Positions 18,342-30,939 of a stretch of 64,000 nucleotides of DNA are shown here, in pieces; the first letter of the stretch is position 1, and the number at the start of each line of letters is the position of its first letter. Location: NCBI RefSeq assembly GCF_024346755.1, contig NZ_AP024861.1:1860001-1924000 (forward strand), read 5' to 3'. Below the pieces are notes generated by a model. The model made no database searches, had not been told where the DNA came from, and worked only from the letters and a program-made list of their open reading frames with translations. The position numbers and the translations under genes are program-made. Source of the DNA: Vibrio aerogenes. GTDB lineage: Bacteria; Pseudomonadota; Gammaproteobacteria; Enterobacterales; Vibrionaceae.

Positions 18342-18556
18342 GCAAAAAAATTTTCACCAGGAAGAAATCTTATATAGACCTTTCATATCAATTGAGTATT
18401 TCCGGCAAATCATCTAGAGTAGTTCTGGTTGTATATTCAAGTCTGGATGAGTCATCCATTCATTTTCTGAGACTTCACATCATCCGGAACTGTTCTGAGG
18501 AGAGGGAATCTCTCTGGTTTTGTTTCAAATATATTATAAAGAGCTAAGGATTTTAT

Positions 18557-21166
18557 ATGGCATCTGAGCTTCAAGCTAAATATCGTAAAGATTATCAATC
18601 GCCTTCTCATACCATCACAGATATTGATTTAACCTTTTATCTTCATGAAGAAAAAACACGGGTGGTTGCGATATCTCAGGTTCGTCAGCTGGACAGTACA
18701 AACCAATTAGTGCTGGATGGAGAAAACCTGGAGCTGGCGAGTTTACATATTAATGATCAGGCATGGACAGCGTTCAAAGTGACTGATACCGGGCTCGAAC
18801 TTTCAGCTTTGCCAGATGGAGAATTTGAGCTTCGGGTCGAAACTATGATTAATCCGTCAACAAATACTGCTCTGGAAGGTTTATATATTTCAGGTCAGGC
18901 TTATTGTACCCAGTGTGAAGCTGAAGGGTTCAGACGGATCACTTACTACATGGACCGGCCCGATGTTCTGGCTCGTTATACAACCACGATTGTGGCTGAC
19001 CGGGAAAAATATCCTTATCTGTTGAGTAACGGTAACAAAATCGAAGAAGGTGTAACGGAAGATGGAGAGTCATGGGTTCGCTGGCAGGATCCACATCCAA
19101 AACCCGCCTATCTTTTTGCGCTGGTCGCCGGTGACTTTGACATGATACAAGAACAATATAAAACGAAGTCAGGCCGTATGGTTACTTTGGAAGTTTTTGT
19201 TGATAAAGGAAACCGGGACAGAGCAACACATGCAATGCTTTCTCTGATCAATGCAATGCAATGGGATGAAGAGCGTTTTGGTCTGGAATACGATCTTGAT
19301 GTTTATATGGTTGTTGCCGTCGACTTCTTTAATATGGGCGCGATGGAAAATAAAGGATTGAATATTTTCAATTCGAAGTTTGTTCTGGCGAACGATCAAA
19401 CGGCAACTGATTATGATTATCAGGCGATTGAATCAATTATTGGCCATGAATATTTTCATAACTGGACGGGGAACCGGGTGACATGCCGCGACTGGTTTCA
19501 GTTGAGTTTGAAAGAAGGGTTGACGGTTTTTCGTGATCAGGAATTTTCATCTGATTTAGGCTCTCGTTCAGTGAAACGGATACAGAGTGTCAGATTGATT
19601 CGCGGACCTCAGTTTGCTGAAGATGCTTCACCAATGTCACATCCAATTCGTCCGGAAAAAGTGATTGAAATGAATAATTTCTATACTTTGACTGTGTATG
19701 AAAAAGGCAGTGAAGTGATTCGTATGATCCATACTTTACTGGGCGAGACTAATTTCCAGAAAGGGATGCAGCTTTACTTTGAGCGACATGACGGAACAGC
19801 TGCAACTTGTGAAGATTTTGTCTCTGCGATGGAAGATGCATCCGGCATTGACCTGAAACAATTCCGTTTATGGTATAGCCAGTCGGGAACGCCGGTTTTG
19901 ACCGTTTCGGGTGAATATTCAGAAGCAGACAAGCAGTTTGCTTTGCATGTCAGCCAGCATACATCGTCGACAGTCGATCAGGAAGAAAAGCAGGCTTTGC
20001 ATATTCCGCTTAAGATGTCACTTTATGACTCCGAGGGCAATCGTATTGAGTTACGTTGTAACGGTGAAAAAGTTTCTGATATTTTGAATGTGACTGAGTC
20101 AGAACAAACCTTTATTTTTGAAAATGTTTTTGAAAAACCTGTGCCTTCATTACTGGAAGAGTTTTCTGCACCGGTTAAGCTCTTTTATGATTATAGCGAT
20201 GAAGAGTTAATTTTCCTGATGGTGCATGCCAAAAATGATTTTGCCCGTTGGGATGCTGGGCAGATGTTACTGGGTAAGTATATTCGCCAAAATGTCGAAA
20301 AAGTCCGGGATAATCAGGAGACGACAATCTCTGAAGGCGTGATTCAGGCATTTAAAGATCTGTTGCTGGATAAGAGTGCTGATCCTGCATTTATCGCTGA
20401 GATGTTTGCATTACCTAATTTTAATGAAGTTTCTGAATGGTTTGACGAAGTCGATGTTGACAGTATTACGACAGTTCTTAAATCAATGAAAGTTGAACTT
20501 GCAACAGCATTAAAACCAGAACTTCTTTCTGTATACCATCAGCTGAAACAATCTGATTACACAATTGACCATGAATCGATTGGGCAGCGAGCTCTGAGAA
20601 ATATGTGTCTCTCTTATCTTGCATTTACAGATCAAGGCAACGAACTGGTACAAAATCAGTACCAGCAAGCGTTGAGTATGACAGATGTCATCGCTGCAAT
20701 GACTGCTGCGAATCTCGCAGGACTGAGTTGTCGTGAATCATTGATGCAAGATTATAGCAAACAGTGGAAACATGATGGGTTAGTGATGGATAAATGGTTT
20801 GTTTTACAAGGGCAAAACCCTTCAGAAAATGCACTTTCAATGATTTATGATTCGATGGAACATGAAGCATTCACGATGAAAAACCCTAATCGTATCAGAA
20901 GCCTGATCGGTGCATTTTTGAATTATAATCCTAAACGATTCCATGATAAGTCTGGCTCCGGATATCAGTTTGCAGGAAAAATTTTGCAGCAACTGAATAC
21001 GATTAATCCTCAGGTTGCTTCCCGCATGGTTGATCCATTACTGAAGTTTAAACGCTACGACAAAGACAGACAGGCTTTGATGAAAAAAGAGCTTGAAGCA
21101 CTTTTGAATATGGATAATCTTGCAAAAGATTTATATGAAAAAGTAACCAAAGCTTTGGATATTTAA
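18557..21166 (+). CDS. pepN: Aminopeptidase N (PepN)
   Basis: An 869-residue M1 zinc aminopeptidase, the main broad-specificity aminopeptidase of the gammaproteobacterial cytoplasm. The exopeptidase motif GAMEN is at residues 261-265 and the zinc site HEYFH at 297-301, with the third ligand E320 in LKEGLTVFRDQEFS; the numbering equals that of E. coli PepN (870 residues). The C-terminal helical domain is complete. AAGGAT precedes the ATG. It is followed by a small DUF2835 gene 90 bases later. Confidence 0.96.
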   Translation: MASELQAKYRKDYQSPSHTITDIDLTFYLHEEKTRVVAISQVRQLDSTNQLVLDGENLELASLHINDQAWTAFKVTDTGLELSALPDGEFELRVETMINPSTNTALEGLYISGQAYCTQCEAEGFRRITYYMDRPDVLARYTTTIVADREKYPYLLSNGNKIEEGVTEDGESWVRWQDPHPKPAYLFALVAGDFDMIQEQYKTKSGRMVTLEVFVDKGNRDRATHAMLSLINAMQWDEERFGLEYDLDVYMVVAVDFFNMGAMENKGLNIFNSKFVLANDQTATDYDYQAIESIIGHEYFHNWTGNRVTCRDWFQLSLKEGLTVFRDQEFSSDLGSRSVKRIQSVRLIRGPQFAEDASPMSHPIRPEKVIEMNNFYTLTVYEKGSEVIRMIHTLLGETNFQKGMQLYFERHDGTAATCEDFVSAMEDASGIDLKQFRLWYSQSGTPVLTVSGEYSEADKQFALHVSQHTSSTVDQEEKQALHIPLKMSLYDSEGNRIELRCNGEKVSDILNVTESEQTFIFENVFEKPVPSLLEEFSAPVKLFYDYSDEELIFLMVHAKNDFARWDAGQMLLGKYIRQNVEKVRDNQETTISEGVIQAFKDLLLDKSADPAFIAEMFALPNFNEVSEWFDEVDVDSITTVLKSMKVELATALKPELLSVYHQLKQSDYTIDHESIGQRALRNMCLSYLAFTDQGNELVQNQYQQALSMTDVIAAMTAANLAGLSCRESLMQDYSKQWKHDGLVMDKWFVLQGQNPSENALSMIYDSMEHEAFTMKNPNRIRSLIGAFLNYNPKRFHDKSGSGYQFAGKILQQLNTINPQVASRMVDPLLKFKRYDKDRQALMKKELEALLNMDNLAKDLYEKVTKALDI

Positions 21167-21256
21167 TGTAGTTTTACAGGAGATAGAACAAAGGGAGTGA
21201 AATGAGAAGACAAACAGTTCTGTGGTCACGCTTTTTTCACTGCCTTTTTAAGATTT

Positions 21257-21478
21257 ATGCAGTATTACTATTTTTCTTTAAATATTTCCTATCATGACTA
21301 CCTTTCCTATTACTCAGGTCAGGCAGCTTCGGTTCTGGTGGTGACTGATAATGGTCTGAAACTTCAGTTACCGGCCATTCGCTTCCGTCCTTTTCTGACT
21401 CAACTTGGTTTAAAAGGACGATATCGTTTAACAACGGATAAAAATCATAAGTTTGTCAGCCTGGAATCTATAAGATAA
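21257..21478 (+). CDS. DUF2835 family small protein
   Basis: A 73-residue protein with the DUF2835 pattern: an aromatic N-terminus (MQYYYFSLNISYHDYLSYY), a middle SVLVVTDNGLKLQLPAIRFRPFLTQLGLKGRYRL and the end KFVSLESI. The family is common next to pepN in Vibrio and Shewanella and has no known function. It is most likely a small cytoplasmic beta protein. Confidence 0.8.
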   Translation: MQYYYFSLNISYHDYLSYYSGQAASVLVVTDNGLKLQLPAIRFRPFLTQLGLKGRYRLTTDKNHKFVSLESIR

Positions 21479-21693
21479 CAGCGGAATATTGACCGGTTTT
21501 TTCTGTTGACATCCCCGTTTAGTACAATAGATTTTCTATTTGATTCTGCAAACAATTCTGTCTCTCATTTTCAATGAATAGTTGTGGATTAGTCCCGGTA
21601 AATTACTTCATAATTTAATCAATTCATGTTTTTCAAACTATGCTTTACATGAATTGATAACAAAAAAAATTACAATTAAATATGGAGTTTGCT

Positions 21694-24600
21694 ATGGGAT
21701 CGAATGATACATTGCAACCAGTTTTGGTAGAGAAAGTCTTCGAATTAATTCAAAAAAAACTGGAATCAGACCAATATGTGATAGTGAAACAATTAGCTCA
21801 ACATCTTTTCAGAAATGTATCTATAAATGACCTGGCAAGTCGCACTGAATCTGATTTATATGGTGCAGTGATCAGTTTATGGCATCACCTGAATGAAGTG
21901 AAGCCGACTGCTCAGTCAGTCAGAGTGTTTAATCCGATTGTCAGCAAACATGGCTGGCAGTCTACGCATACGATTGTCGAGATAGTTGTCCCGGATACTC
22001 CTTTTCTTGTCGATTCAATAAAAATGGTATTGACCCGGCTTGATTTGGCAAGTCACCTGATGTTACATGGTCCGGCTCAGATAACCCGAAGCAAAAATAA
22101 TACGATTTCGAGTATTAATCAGGGGAAGGGTTCATTGCATTCAATGTTTCATATTGAAGTTGACCGATTGAATGATAAAGAAAAAATTAAAACTTTACGT
22201 GAAGAACTGACTAAAGTACTGAACGATACTTCATTAGTTGTAAATGACTGGAAACCGATGGTCGAACGACTCAATGATGTAATTCAGCAACTTGAAAGCC
22301 AGCAGCAAACCATCCCGGTTCCTCAGGAGCATTTTGCGGAGTCAATTAAATATCTGCGCTGGCTGGCTGATCATAACTTCACTTTTATGGGATACAAAGA
22401 ATATGATCTGACTGAAGCGGATGAAGGACTTGAACTCAGGCCAACAAAGGAGCCGGGTTTAGGTTTATTTTCTGAACCCAGCAGAGTGAGAAGTGTCAGG
22501 CTATCTGAATTTTCAGATTCTGCGCGGCTTGAAGCAACCAAACCATTTATGCTGATTCTGACGAAGGGTAATACCCAGTCCAGAATTCACAGGCCAGCTT
22601 ACACTGATTATGTCGGTATCAAAAAGTTTGATAAGAACGGGAATGTGATTGGTGAACATCGTTTCACTGGTTTGTATACATCTGCAGTCTATAATCAAAC
22701 GATCGAATCTATTCCATTAGTCCGGGAAAAAACAGGCCGGATCCTTTCTGCAAGTGGTTATTTGATTGGATCACACGCCTATAAAGCACTGCATAATATT
22801 CTTGAAAATTATCCGCGGGATGAACTCTTGCAAGCAACGGAAGAACAGTTGCTTGAAGTCGGAACCGGGGTTGTTCAGATGCAGGACCGTGATCTGTTAC
22901 GGTTGTTTGTCCGCAAAGATCCGTTTGGCCGTTTCTTCAGTTGTATGGTTTATGTTTCAAAAGAACGTCATACCACGGCCCTCAGACGCAGGACTCAGGA
23001 AATATTAGCTGAATATTTCATGTCAGGTCAGGATGTGGAGTATACAGTTTATTTTTCAGAGAGTCCGCTGGCCAGAACTCATTATATTGTGCGGGTCGAC
23101 AACAATAATATGGACGTTGATGTGAAGACAATAGAGCAAAACCTGATGGAAGCATCAACAAGCTGGGATGATCGTTTATCAGAAGCGATCGTCTCAAACT
23201 GGGGAGAAAGTATCGGATTACCTTTAGCGAAAGATTATCTGCTGGCGTTTCCCCGTTCATATAAAGAAGCCATGATGTCCAGTACTGCTGTTTCGGATAT
23301 TGAACGGCTTGAATCTTTGAGTGAAACCAACAAATTGGGGATGCTGTTTTATCGTCCGCAGGAAGAAGCAACGGATTCTAAGGTTGTAAAACTGAAGTTA
23401 TATCACCGGGATGAGCCGATTCATCTGTCTGATGTCATGCCTATGCTGGAAAAACTTGGGTTGCGTGTAAACAGAGAATCTCCATATGAAGTCAGGAAAA
23501 AAAGTGGCCAGGTTTACTGGATTCTTGATTTCTCTATGTTACACCGCAGTGACGCCGGGATTGATATCCGCGAAGCCCGGGATCGTTTTCAACAAGCTTT
23601 TGCTTCAATCTGGAATGGTAGTCTTGAGAATGATGGATTCAACCGGCTGGTGCTTGAAGCGTCCCTGACCGGGAGGGAAGTTTCAATTTTGCGTGCATAC
23701 GCAAGATACATGCGTCAGGTTGGTTTTCCTTTCAGTCAGAATTATATTGAAGAGACGCTAAATCATTACCCCAGGCTGGCGGCAAAACTTGTTGATCTGT
23801 TTGTGAGTCGTTTTGATCCTCAGTTGAAAAAGCGGGATCAGATATTTGAAAAGTTGATCAACAATATTTCAGAACAACTTGAAGAGGCTGAAAGTCTCGA
23901 TGACGATCGGATCATTCGTCGTTACATGGAAATGATCCAGGCGACGCTCCGGACCAATTACTTCAAAACTGATGACGAAGGAAATCATAAACCTTGTTTG
24001 TCATTCAAACTCGATCCACAACAGATCCCGGATATTCCAGCGCCCGTACCGGCTTATGAAATATTTGTGTATTCACCAGATATCGAAGGTGTGCATTTAC
24101 GTGGTGGCAAAGTAGCACGTGGCGGATTGCGCTGGTCAGACAGACAAGAGGATTTCAGGACTGAAATATTAGGTTTGGTCAAAGCACAGCAGGTCAAAAA
24201 TACAGTGATTGTTCCTGTTGGCGCAAAGGGTGGTTTTGTCTGTAAGAAACAACCATTGATGAGCCAGCGGGATGAAATCTTTGCGGAAGGTCAGCGTTGT
24301 TACCGGCAGTTCATCCGTGGATTGCTTGATCTGACAGACAATATTATTGATGGTGATGTTGTGCCGCCGGAAAATGTGGTGCGCCATGATCCTGATGATC
24401 CATATCTGGTTGTCGCTGCCGATAAGGGAACTGCGACTTTTTCTGACCTGGCGAACTCAGTTTCAGAAGAGTACGGATTCTGGCTGGGTGATGCGTTTGC
24501 TTCTGGTGGTTCGAATGGATATGACCATAAGGCAATGGGGATTACCGCAAAGGGTGCGTGGGAATCTGTGAAACGTCACTTCCGGGAATTGGGTGTTGAT

Positions 24601-26535
24601 TGCCAGCGCTCAGAGTTCACGGTTGTTGCTATTGGTGATATGGCTGGCGATGTATTTGGTAACGGTATGCTGTTGTCAAAACATACTCGTTTGTTAGCTG
24701 CTTTCAACCATATGCATATATTTTTAGATCCGGATCCGGATACCGGGAAAAGCTGGCAAGAGCGTGAGCGTTTATTCGCTTTACCAAGGTCTTCATGGGA
24801 AGATTATGACTCAGCTTTGATTTCCAAAGGCGGTGGTGTTTTTTCAAGAAAGTCTAAATCTGTTTCTTTGTCACCTGAAGTCAGATCCATACTCAACACA
24901 GACAAAAAGTCTTTACCACCGAATGAAGTCATTCGTTTAATTTTGAAAATGGAAGTTGACCTGCTGTGGAATGGTGGCATCGGAACTTATGTCAAATCAT
25001 CATCTGAGTCTGATTCAGATGTTGGTGACAGAGCAAATGATGCAGTCAGAATTAATGGCACTGAGTTATCTGCCAAGATTGTCGGAGAAGGTGGTAACCT
25101 CGGCATGACGCAGTTGGGACGGATCGAATATGCCTTGAAAGGAGGCCGGGTTAATACTGACTTCGTTGATAATGTAGGGGGGGTTGATTGCTCAGATAAT
25201 GAAGTCAATATTAAAATTTTCTTAAATTCATTAGTGACAAATGGTGATCTCACCATGAAGAAGCGAAATGAATTGCTGCAATCGATGCAGGATGAAGTCG
25301 GGGAGATTGTATTATCCGATGCTTATCAGCAGTCTGAATCACTTTCTGTTTCTGAAACAGCCGGGGTGACGACGGTTAAAGAGCTGATTCGTTTTATTCA
25401 TTCACTTGAAAAGAGCAATATACTTGACAGGGCACTCGAAAATCTTCCCGATGATGAGACGCTTCTCGAACGCGAAAAGCAGGGGGTTGGTTTGACCCGT
25501 CCGGAACTCTCTGTATTGGTTGCGTATGGAAAAATGGTCCTTAAAGAACAACTGGCAACAGATCGTATTACGGATGATGTGTATCATGCGGCACATTTGA
25601 TTGAATATTTCCCTTCAGAGTTACGCCGTAACTACTCAGATTTGTTACCGGGTCACCCTCTGAGACAGGAACTGATCGCGACGGCACTGGCTAATCAGAT
25701 GGTCAATGAAATGGGATGCAATTTTGTTTCCCGTCTTCAGGAAGAAACAGGGGCCGGGGTTGTTGAAATTACCAATGCTTATTGTGCAGCACGTGATATA
25801 TATAACTTTGATGATGTTTTGCAAAAGATAAGACTTGCGGATAATCAGGCATCAACACTGGTTCAGTATGAAATGATTAGTTTTGTTCGACGGATGTTGA
25901 GACGTTTGTCCCGTTGGCTGTTGCGAAATCATATGGGGAAAAAGTCGGTTGAAGAACTGGTTTCATTATATAAAGCTGATGTGACTCAAGTAACAGAAAA
26001 TTTGAACGATGTTCTGATTGGCAGAGAGATCAGTGATCATGATGCAATTGCTATCCGGTGGATCGATCAGGGGATTGATGAGAATACAGCACATTATGTT
26101 TCCCGATTATCCAGCCTGAATTCAGCATTGGATATCAGTGTTGTTGCCCGTGAAAAAGGGATCACGGTTCTTCAGGCAGCTAAACTTTATTTCCACTTGG
26201 GCGTGCGTTTATCGCTGCACTGGTTCCTTGAACAGATCAACCATCAGGCCGTTGAAAACAATTGGCAGGCGCTGGCAAAAGCTGCTTACCGGGAAGATTT
26301 AGACTGGCAACAAAGACAGTTAACTTCTCAGGTACTGAGTTGTCAGTGTGCGGATGAAAGTTTTGATGAGCTCACACGTTTGGATGACTGGATCGAAGCG
26401 AATGAACAAGCGTTGCTTCGCTGGGAGAACATTTTAAATGAATTTAAAGTTGGTTCTGCCCATGAGTTTGCAAAATTCTCCGTTGCTTTAAGAGAATTAG
26501 CCCTATTAAATTTGAATTGTTCGTCAAATGAGTAA
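21694..26535 (+). CDS. gdhB: NAD-specific glutamate dehydrogenase, 180-kDa class
   Basis: A 1613-residue NAD-dependent glutamate dehydrogenase of the L_180 class, which oxidises glutamate to 2-oxoglutarate and ammonia for amino acid catabolism. The long N-terminal half holds ACT-like regulatory domains ([43 protein letters not shown] block). The catalytic part starts near residue 800 with [31 protein letters not shown] and the substrate-lysine motif [13 protein letters not shown], then [25 protein letters not shown] and the NAD fold [15 protein letters not shown]. The ATG at 21694 has GGAG seven bases before it; an ATG four codons earlier overlaps that site and is rejected. It fits functionally with the aap importer in the same window. 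Confidence 0.95.
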   Translation: MGSNDTLQPVLVEKVFELIQKKLESDQYVIVKQLAQHLFRNVSINDLASRTESDLYGAVISLWHHLNEVKPTAQSVRVFNPIVSKHGWQSTHTIVEIVVPDTPFLVDSIKMVLTRLDLASHLMLHGPAQITRSKNNTISSINQGKGSLHSMFHIEVDRLNDKEKIKTLREELTKVLNDTSLVVNDWKPMVERLNDVIQQLESQQQTIPVPQEHFAESIKYLRWLADHNFTFMGYKEYDLTEADEGLELRPTKEPGLGLFSEPSRVRSVRLSEFSDSARLEATKPFMLILTKGNTQSRIHRPAYTDYVGIKKFDKNGNVIGEHRFTGLYTSAVYNQTIESIPLVREKTGRILSASGYLIGSHAYKALHNILENYPRDELLQATEEQLLEVGTGVVQMQDRDLLRLFVRKDPFGRFFSCMVYVSKERHTTALRRRTQEILAEYFMSGQDVEYTVYFSESPLARTHYIVRVDNNNMDVDVKTIEQNLMEASTSWDDRLSEAIVSNWGESIGLPLAKDYLLAFPRSYKEAMMSSTAVSDIERLESLSETNKLGMLFYRPQEEATDSKVVKLKLYHRDEPIHLSDVMPMLEKLGLRVNRESPYEVRKKSGQVYWILDFSMLHRSDAGIDIREARDRFQQAFASIWNGSLENDGFNRLVLEASLTGREVSILRAYARYMRQVGFPFSQNYIEETLNHYPRLAAKLVDLFVSRFDPQLKKRDQIFEKLINNISEQLEEAESLDDDRIIRRYMEMIQATLRTNYFKTDDEGNHKPCLSFKLDPQQIPDIPAPVPAYEIFVYSPDIEGVHLRGGKVARGGLRWSDRQEDFRTEILGLVKAQQVKNTVIVPVGAKGGFVCKKQPLMSQRDEIFAEGQRCYRQFIRGLLDLTDNIIDGDVVPPENVVRHDPDDPYLVVAADKGTATFSDLANSVSEEYGFWLGDAFASGGSNGYDHKAMGITAKGAWESVKRHFRELGVDCQRSEFTVVAIGDMAGDVFGNGMLLSKHTRLLAAFNHMHIFLDPDPDTGKSWQERERLFALPRSSWEDYDSALISKGGGVFSRKSKSVSLSPEVRSILNTDKKSLPPNEVIRLILKMEVDLLWNGGIGTYVKSSSESDSDVGDRANDAVRINGTELSAKIVGEGGNLGMTQLGRIEYALKGGRVNTDFVDNVGGVDCSDNEVNIKIFLNSLVTNGDLTMKKRNELLQSMQDEVGEIVLSDAYQQSESLSVSETAGVTTVKELIRFIHSLEKSNILDRALENLPDDETLLEREKQGVGLTRPELSVLVAYGKMVLKEQLATDRITDDVYHAAHLIEYFPSELRRNYSDLLPGHPLRQELIATALANQMVNEMGCNFVSRLQEETGAGVVEITNAYCAARDIYNFDDVLQKIRLADNQASTLVQYEMISFVRRMLRRLSRWLLRNHMGKKSVEELVSLYKADVTQVTENLNDVLIGREISDHDAIAIRWIDQGIDENTAHYVSRLSSLNSALDISVVAREKGITVLQAAKLYFHLGVRLSLHWFLEQINHQAVENNWQALAKAAYREDLDWQQRQLTSQVLSCQCADESFDELTRLDDWIEANEQALLRWENILNEFKVGSAHEFAKFSVALRELALLNLNCSSNE
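22123..22130 (+). other. KOPS-like FtsK guide motif left of dif
   Basis: GGGAAGGG fits GGGNAGGG and points rightward to dif. Together with the opposite one at 41259 it agrees with dif as the convergence point, but single matches are weak. Confidence 0.4.
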
Positions 26536-26541
26536 TAATAA

Positions 26542-26567
26542 GGCCCCATTTAATGGGGCTTTTTTTA
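26542..26567 (+). terminator. Terminator of gdhB
   Basis: Stem GCCCCA / TGGGGC around a small TTTAA loop followed by seven T residues, directly after the gdhB stop and 12 bases before the pyrD start, so pyrD must have its own promoter or depend on readthrough. Confidence 0.85.
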
Positions 26568-26579
26568 TCAGGGGCAATT

Positions 26580-27590
26580 ATGCTTTACCGTATCGCCAGA
26601 AGTGGTTTTTTTCAATTAGACGCAGAGAAAGTACACGATCTTGCTATCAAGAATTTAAAGCGTTTCACCGGCACTCCTTTTGACTTATTTTACCGCCAAC
26701 ATCTTCCATCCCGTCCTGTTGAATGTATGGGGCTGACTTTTAATAATCCGGTTGGACTAGCCGCCGGTCTGGATAAAAATGGTGAATGCATCGATGCATT
26801 TGGTGCGATGGGGTTTGGTTTTGTTGAAGTCGGCACTGTCACACCCCGTCCACAACCTGGTAACGATAAACCCAGACTATTCCGGCTGATTGAAGCAGAA
26901 GGCATTATTAACCGGATGGGCTTTAATAATCTGGGTATTGATCAGTTGCTTGAGAATATCGAACATTCAAATTATGACGGTATTATCGGCATCAACATAG
27001 GCAAGAATAAAGATACACCGATTGAAAAAGGGCATGAAGATTATCTGATCTGTATGGATAAAGCTTATTCATCTGCCGGGTATATTGCCGTCAATATTTC
27101 TTCACCGAATACACCGGGACTCCGTTCTCTTCAATATGGTGATGCATTAGATGATTTATTGTCTCAATTAAAGTCGAAGCAACGTGAACTTGCAGCAAAG
27201 TATGATAAATATGTGCCGCTGACTTTGAAGATCGCACCGGATCTAAGTGATCAGGAGTTAGATCAGATATGTCAGGCGTTGCTGAAACATCAGATTGACG
27301 GGGTGATTGCGACCAATACCACACTTGATCGCTCAATTGTTATGGGCATGAAGCATGCGAATGAAACCGGTGGATTGAGTGGCAGACCTTTACAGTCCAG
27401 AAGTACCGAGGTTATCAGGCAAATGCATCAAGTGTTGGGTGATCAAATTCCAATTATCGGCGTTGGTGGGATCGATTCCTTCGTTTCAGCAAAAGAAAAG
27501 ATGATGGCGGGAGCTAAATTAGTTCAGATTTATTCTGGTTTTATTTACCAGGGTCCTGGTCTAGTAAGGGATATTGTAAAAAATCTATAG
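26580..27590 (+). CDS. pyrD: Dihydroorotate dehydrogenase, quinone-dependent (class 2)
   Basis: A 336-residue membrane-associated class 2 dihydroorotate dehydrogenase, fourth step of pyrimidine synthesis, passing electrons to quinone. The N-terminal helix [22 protein letters not shown] is the membrane-binding class 2 extension. FMN and catalytic motifs are [40 protein letters not shown] (catalytic serine), DGVIATNTT and GVGGIDS. The start at 26580 has AGGGG upstream and matches family starts, so the 9-codon upstream extension through the terminator is rejected. Confidence 0.96.
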   Translation: MLYRIARSGFFQLDAEKVHDLAIKNLKRFTGTPFDLFYRQHLPSRPVECMGLTFNNPVGLAAGLDKNGECIDAFGAMGFGFVEVGTVTPRPQPGNDKPRLFRLIEAEGIINRMGFNNLGIDQLLENIEHSNYDGIIGINIGKNKDTPIEKGHEDYLICMDKAYSSAGYIAVNISSPNTPGLRSLQYGDALDDLLSQLKSKQRELAAKYDKYVPLTLKIAPDLSDQELDQICQALLKHQIDGVIATNTTLDRSIVMGMKHANETGGLSGRPLQSRSTEVIRQMHQVLGDQIPIIGVGGIDSFVSAKEKMMAGAKLVQIYSGFIYQGPGLVRDIVKNL

Positions 27591-27630
27591 AGATCATCGA
27601 TTAATCACCTGAATTGTATTGAATCATATG

Positions 27631-27664
27631 AGAGGAAATGAGCTATCGTTTCCTCTTTTTTTTG
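27631..27664 (+). terminator. Terminator of pyrD
   Basis: An 8-bp stem AGAGGAAA / TTTCCTCT (27631-27638 and 27649-27656) followed by seven T residues. Confidence 0.85.
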
Positions 27665-27761
27665 TCTGACCCCTTTTAAAATGGTTTTATGGGGAAGGTT
27701 ATGTTCTGCCTTTCAGCTATGTCGCTACATATTTATCAACATTTTCTGGAAGTCGTTAGGA

Positions 27762-28298
27762 ATGCTAAAACCAAGTGATAAGTGGAACTGGTATTACTGT
27801 GATAAAGAGGAACATCTGATGCTCGATTTGGGCGATGATATGCTCTTCAGAACACTTTTGCCGCGCAAAGTTCTGGTTACCTGTGCTTTTGCGTCTTCGC
27901 AGTTCACGGTTGAAGATGCGGCTGACTATCAGCTCTTTCTGGAAAGTTTGGACGGCTTGAATTATTCCGGGCCCAGACTGGTGGAACTGGTCCTGAATTG
28001 CGTTGCTTCAAAGCGCTTTCATAAACCGGTACAGCCAAAAAGCTGGTTTTTCGAGCCCCGGTCTGCGGATTTTACCCCGAAAGAGGGGAACATCGTCCAG
28101 TTAACGAATCAGTTTAATCAGGGACGATTTATCGTTCTTGATGTCGGAGAGAATGCCAGTTTATGCCTGAGTGCAGAACTGGAGCCATTTATTCTCTCTC
28201 CGGGGAAAGAACTCGTGTTTGGTCAGGCAATAAAAGTGATGCATGATCGAATGGAGTGTGTGAATTCCGGTTCACAAAAGATAGCCCTTGTGGGTTAG
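27762..28298 (+). CDS. zapC: Cell division protein ZapC
   Basis: A 178-residue homologue of E. coli ZapC (YcbW), which binds FtsZ and bundles its filaments at the division ring. Matching blocks are KPSDKWNWYYCDKEEHLMLDLGDDMLFRT at the N-terminus, DAADYQLF, LVLNCVASKRFHKPVQPKSWFFEPRS, and DVGENASLCLSAELEPFILSPGKELVFGQAIKVMHDRM. The ATG at 27762 fits the family start; an earlier in-frame ATG at 27681 would add 27 unrelated residues. pyrD-zapC-rlmL-uup is the order also found in enterobacteria. Confidence 0.92.
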   Translation: MLKPSDKWNWYYCDKEEHLMLDLGDDMLFRTLLPRKVLVTCAFASSQFTVEDAADYQLFLESLDGLNYSGPRLVELVLNCVASKRFHKPVQPKSWFFEPRSADFTPKEGNIVQLTNQFNQGRFIVLDVGENASLCLSAELEPFILSPGKELVFGQAIKVMHDRMECVNSGSQKIALVG

Positions 28299-28806
28299 TG
28301 ATTTCCATGAGTATTATTTTGTTCCGTTTATATATTCTGTTTTATTTCCTATCGGCTTAATCAAGCCGATTTTTTTTGTCTGCATCGTCTCCGATATCCC
28401 ATTTCGATCCTCATTTAGTGTGATATTCCTCAATAAATTCTGATTATATTTTTATCACTTGCCTGATTGAATTTAGATCAGACAGGCGGTTGATTCATCA
28501 TAAATTCCGCTTTTAGCTATGTTTTGTCATTTAATTACAAGTAAAAAAGAGTGCTGGTATAGACCAGTTTCGAGGTGAATAAGTATGCGCTTACTCTTAA
28601 TATTAAGCTGATAGTTAAAAGAGAAAACGCATTTCAATCGGAGGAAATAGCTTGTATGGACTGCCTAAAATCCGGACAGAGATGGCTGACGGAGCTTTTC
28701 AAGACATATTCTGGATGAGTAAGTACAAAATTAACCGGGTTTGATTTACCCAAAGGGAAGATTGTCAGGTATAATTGCTGGCCTTTTTTTAATATGAAGA
28801 ACTTCA
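28299..28806. promoter_or_regulatory. Gene-free region between zapC and rlmL, with the zapC terminator
   Basis: A 508-base AT-rich gap. A terminator with stem ATCGGCTT / AAGCCGAT and seven T residues lies at 28351-28377. The remainder must contain the rlmL promoter, but no clear pair of promoter boxes, operator, tRNA or conserved RNA is visible to me. Confidence 0.55.
28351..28377 (+). terminator. Terminator of zapC
   Basis: Perfect 8-bp stem ATCGGCTT / AAGCCGAT with the 4-base loop AATC and a T-run, about 55 bases after the zapC stop. Confidence 0.85.
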
Positions 28807-30930
28807 ATGCATCAATATTTAGCAACTACTTCTATCGGACTCGAAAATCTTCTGGCTGCAGAACTGCAAAAAATTGGTATTCAGGATGCTAAACCTGTAC
28901 AGGCCGGAGTGAAGTTTACCGCGACCAACGATCTAATTTATAAATGTTGTATGTGGAGTCGGCTTGCATCCCGGTTTATCCGGATTATTTCTGAGTTTCA
29001 TTGTCAGGATGATATGGATCTTTATCTGGCGGCCTCATCTGTTCCCTGGATGAATTATTTTCAGCCTAAGAGCAAATTTGTGGTCGATTTTAACGGGACA
29101 AACCGCTCAATCAGAAATAGTCAGTACGGCGCGATGAAAGTGAAGGATGCCATTGTTGATGCATTTACCAAGAAAAACCTGCCGAGACCGGCGATCAGCA
29201 AAGATCAACCTGATCTTCGGATTCACGTCAGACTGAATAAAGAAAAAGCGCTTTTGGGCATTGATATGGTTGGCGAAAGTCTTCACGCAAGAGGTTACCG
29301 GACTAAATCTGGCATAGCACCATTGCGGGAAACGTTAGCGGCGGCCATGATCATCCGCAGTGGGTGGGATGGACAGACTGCGTTAATGGATCCCATGTGT
29401 GGCTCTGGCACAATATTAATTGAAGCAGCGATGATTGCGGGATGTGTAGCACCAGGAGCCAGACGGAAGTTCTGGGCGTTTGAGAATCTGGAAGACTATC
29501 AGGCAGATGTTTGGGCTGAAATAAAGACTCAGGCAACGGTACAGTCACGAAGAGGTTGTAAGCAACTTTCTGTGCCTCTTTACGGCTATGACTGTGATGA
29601 ACGCGTATTAAAGGTGGCAAAAGAGAATGCCCGGCGTGCTGGTGTTGAAGAGCTGATTCATTTTGAGTGTCAGGATGTCACCCGCTTGAAAAAACCGGAT
29701 GGGTTTGGCAAGGGGATGATTATTTCCAATCCGCCATATGGTGAACGATTGGGAACAGAGCCTGGATTAATTGCATTGTATTCAGCGTTAGGCGGCCAGC
29801 TGAAATCAGAATTTGGCGGCTGTCAGGCGATGTTCCTTTCCAGCTCTGGTGAATTATTGAGCTGTATCAGAATGCGGGCTGAGCAACAGTACAAAATGAG
29901 GAATGGCAAACTGCCTTGTCACTTAAAACTTTATTCAATTAGTGAACGAAGTGTGACATCTGATGAAAATCAGAAAGAGCCGGGTCATGAGGTGGCTGCT
30001 GATTTTGCGAACCGGTTGCGGAAAAATGTCTCCAGAATCTCTCCCTGGGCTAAGCGGGAAAATATTGACTGCTTCCGTATCTACGATGCTGATTTACCCG
30101 ATTATAATGCTGCGATTGATTATTACGGTGATTATGTCGTGATTCAGGAATATGCGGCGCCTAAAACAATTAGCCCTGACAAAGCAAAGCTAAGGCTGAC
30201 GGATTTAATCCGCGCAACGATTCAGGTTCTGGATCTTCAGGCGAATCAGGTGGTATTAAAAGTTCGTGAAAAGCAAAAAGGCAATGCTCAGTACCAGAAA
30301 ATCGGGTCTAAGTCGAATAAACTTAAAGTCAATGAATACGGCGTCAAATTGATTGTTAATCTGTTTGACTATCTCGATACCGGTCTGTTTCTCGATCATC
30401 GCTTAACCCGCAGGCGGCTGGGTCAAATGGCGGCGGGTAAAAATTTCCTTAATTTGTTCGCTTATACCGGAACGGCGACAGTGCATGCAGCTCTGGGCGG
30501 TGCGAAGTCGACAACAACTGTCGACATGTCGAAGACTTACCTGGAATGGGCGAAAGAAAATATGGCACTTAACGGGCTGGTGGGGCGTCAGCACCGTTTT
30601 GAGCAGGCTGATTGTCTTCAATGGCTTGAATCGGCGAAAGGAAGTTATGATTTAATTTTCATTGATCCTCCCACGTTTTCGAATTCCAAACGGATGCTTG
30701 CTACATTTGATGTTCAGCGGGATCATGTTCAGCTGATGGCGCAGTTAAAGCGGATATTAAGTGAGCAGGGGGAAATTGTCTTTTCAAACAACAAACGTCA
30801 TTTCAAAATGGACCATCACGCTTTAGAAGAGCTGGGATTAATCGCTGAGAATATTTCGGCAGAAACGCTACCAACTGACTTCAAGCGAAACAAGCAAATT
30901 CATAACTGCTGGCTGGTTCGTCACAAATAA
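28807..30930 (+). CDS. rlmL: Bifunctional 23S rRNA methyltransferase RlmKL
   Basis: A 707-residue fused enzyme: N-terminal THUMP domain and RlmL unit (m2G2445) followed by the RlmK unit (m7G2069). Visible motifs: [21 protein letters not shown] at the start, SAM loop [20 protein letters not shown], the N2-guanine methyltransferase motif NPPYGERLG at residues 308-316, then the second domain with [29 protein letters not shown] and [11 protein letters not shown] from residue 620. Two methyltransferases in one chain help the 50S precursor unwind and be modified. The length equals that of E. coli RlmL (702 residues). Confidence 0.95.
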   Translation: MHQYLATTSIGLENLLAAELQKIGIQDAKPVQAGVKFTATNDLIYKCCMWSRLASRFIRIISEFHCQDDMDLYLAASSVPWMNYFQPKSKFVVDFNGTNRSIRNSQYGAMKVKDAIVDAFTKKNLPRPAISKDQPDLRIHVRLNKEKALLGIDMVGESLHARGYRTKSGIAPLRETLAAAMIIRSGWDGQTALMDPMCGSGTILIEAAMIAGCVAPGARRKFWAFENLEDYQADVWAEIKTQATVQSRRGCKQLSVPLYGYDCDERVLKVAKENARRAGVEELIHFECQDVTRLKKPDGFGKGMIISNPPYGERLGTEPGLIALYSALGGQLKSEFGGCQAMFLSSSGELLSCIRMRAEQQYKMRNGKLPCHLKLYSISERSVTSDENQKEPGHEVAADFANRLRKNVSRISPWAKRENIDCFRIYDADLPDYNAAIDYYGDYVVIQEYAAPKTISPDKAKLRLTDLIRATIQVLDLQANQVVLKVREKQKGNAQYQKIGSKSNKLKVNEYGVKLIVNLFDYLDTGLFLDHRLTRRRLGQMAAGKNFLNLFAYTGTATVHAALGGAKSTTTVDMSKTYLEWAKENMALNGLVGRQHRFEQADCLQWLESAKGSYDLIFIDPPTFSNSKRMLATFDVQRDHVQLMAQLKRILSEQGEIVFSNNKRHFKMDHHALEELGLIAENISAETLPTDFKRNKQIHNCWLVRHK

Positions 30931-30939
30931 CGCCCAAGT

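Noticed and set aside
21505..21530. TTGACA promoter box upstream of gdhB
   Set aside because: The nearest good -10 (TACAAT) is only 11 bases away, so the pair is not a valid promoter.
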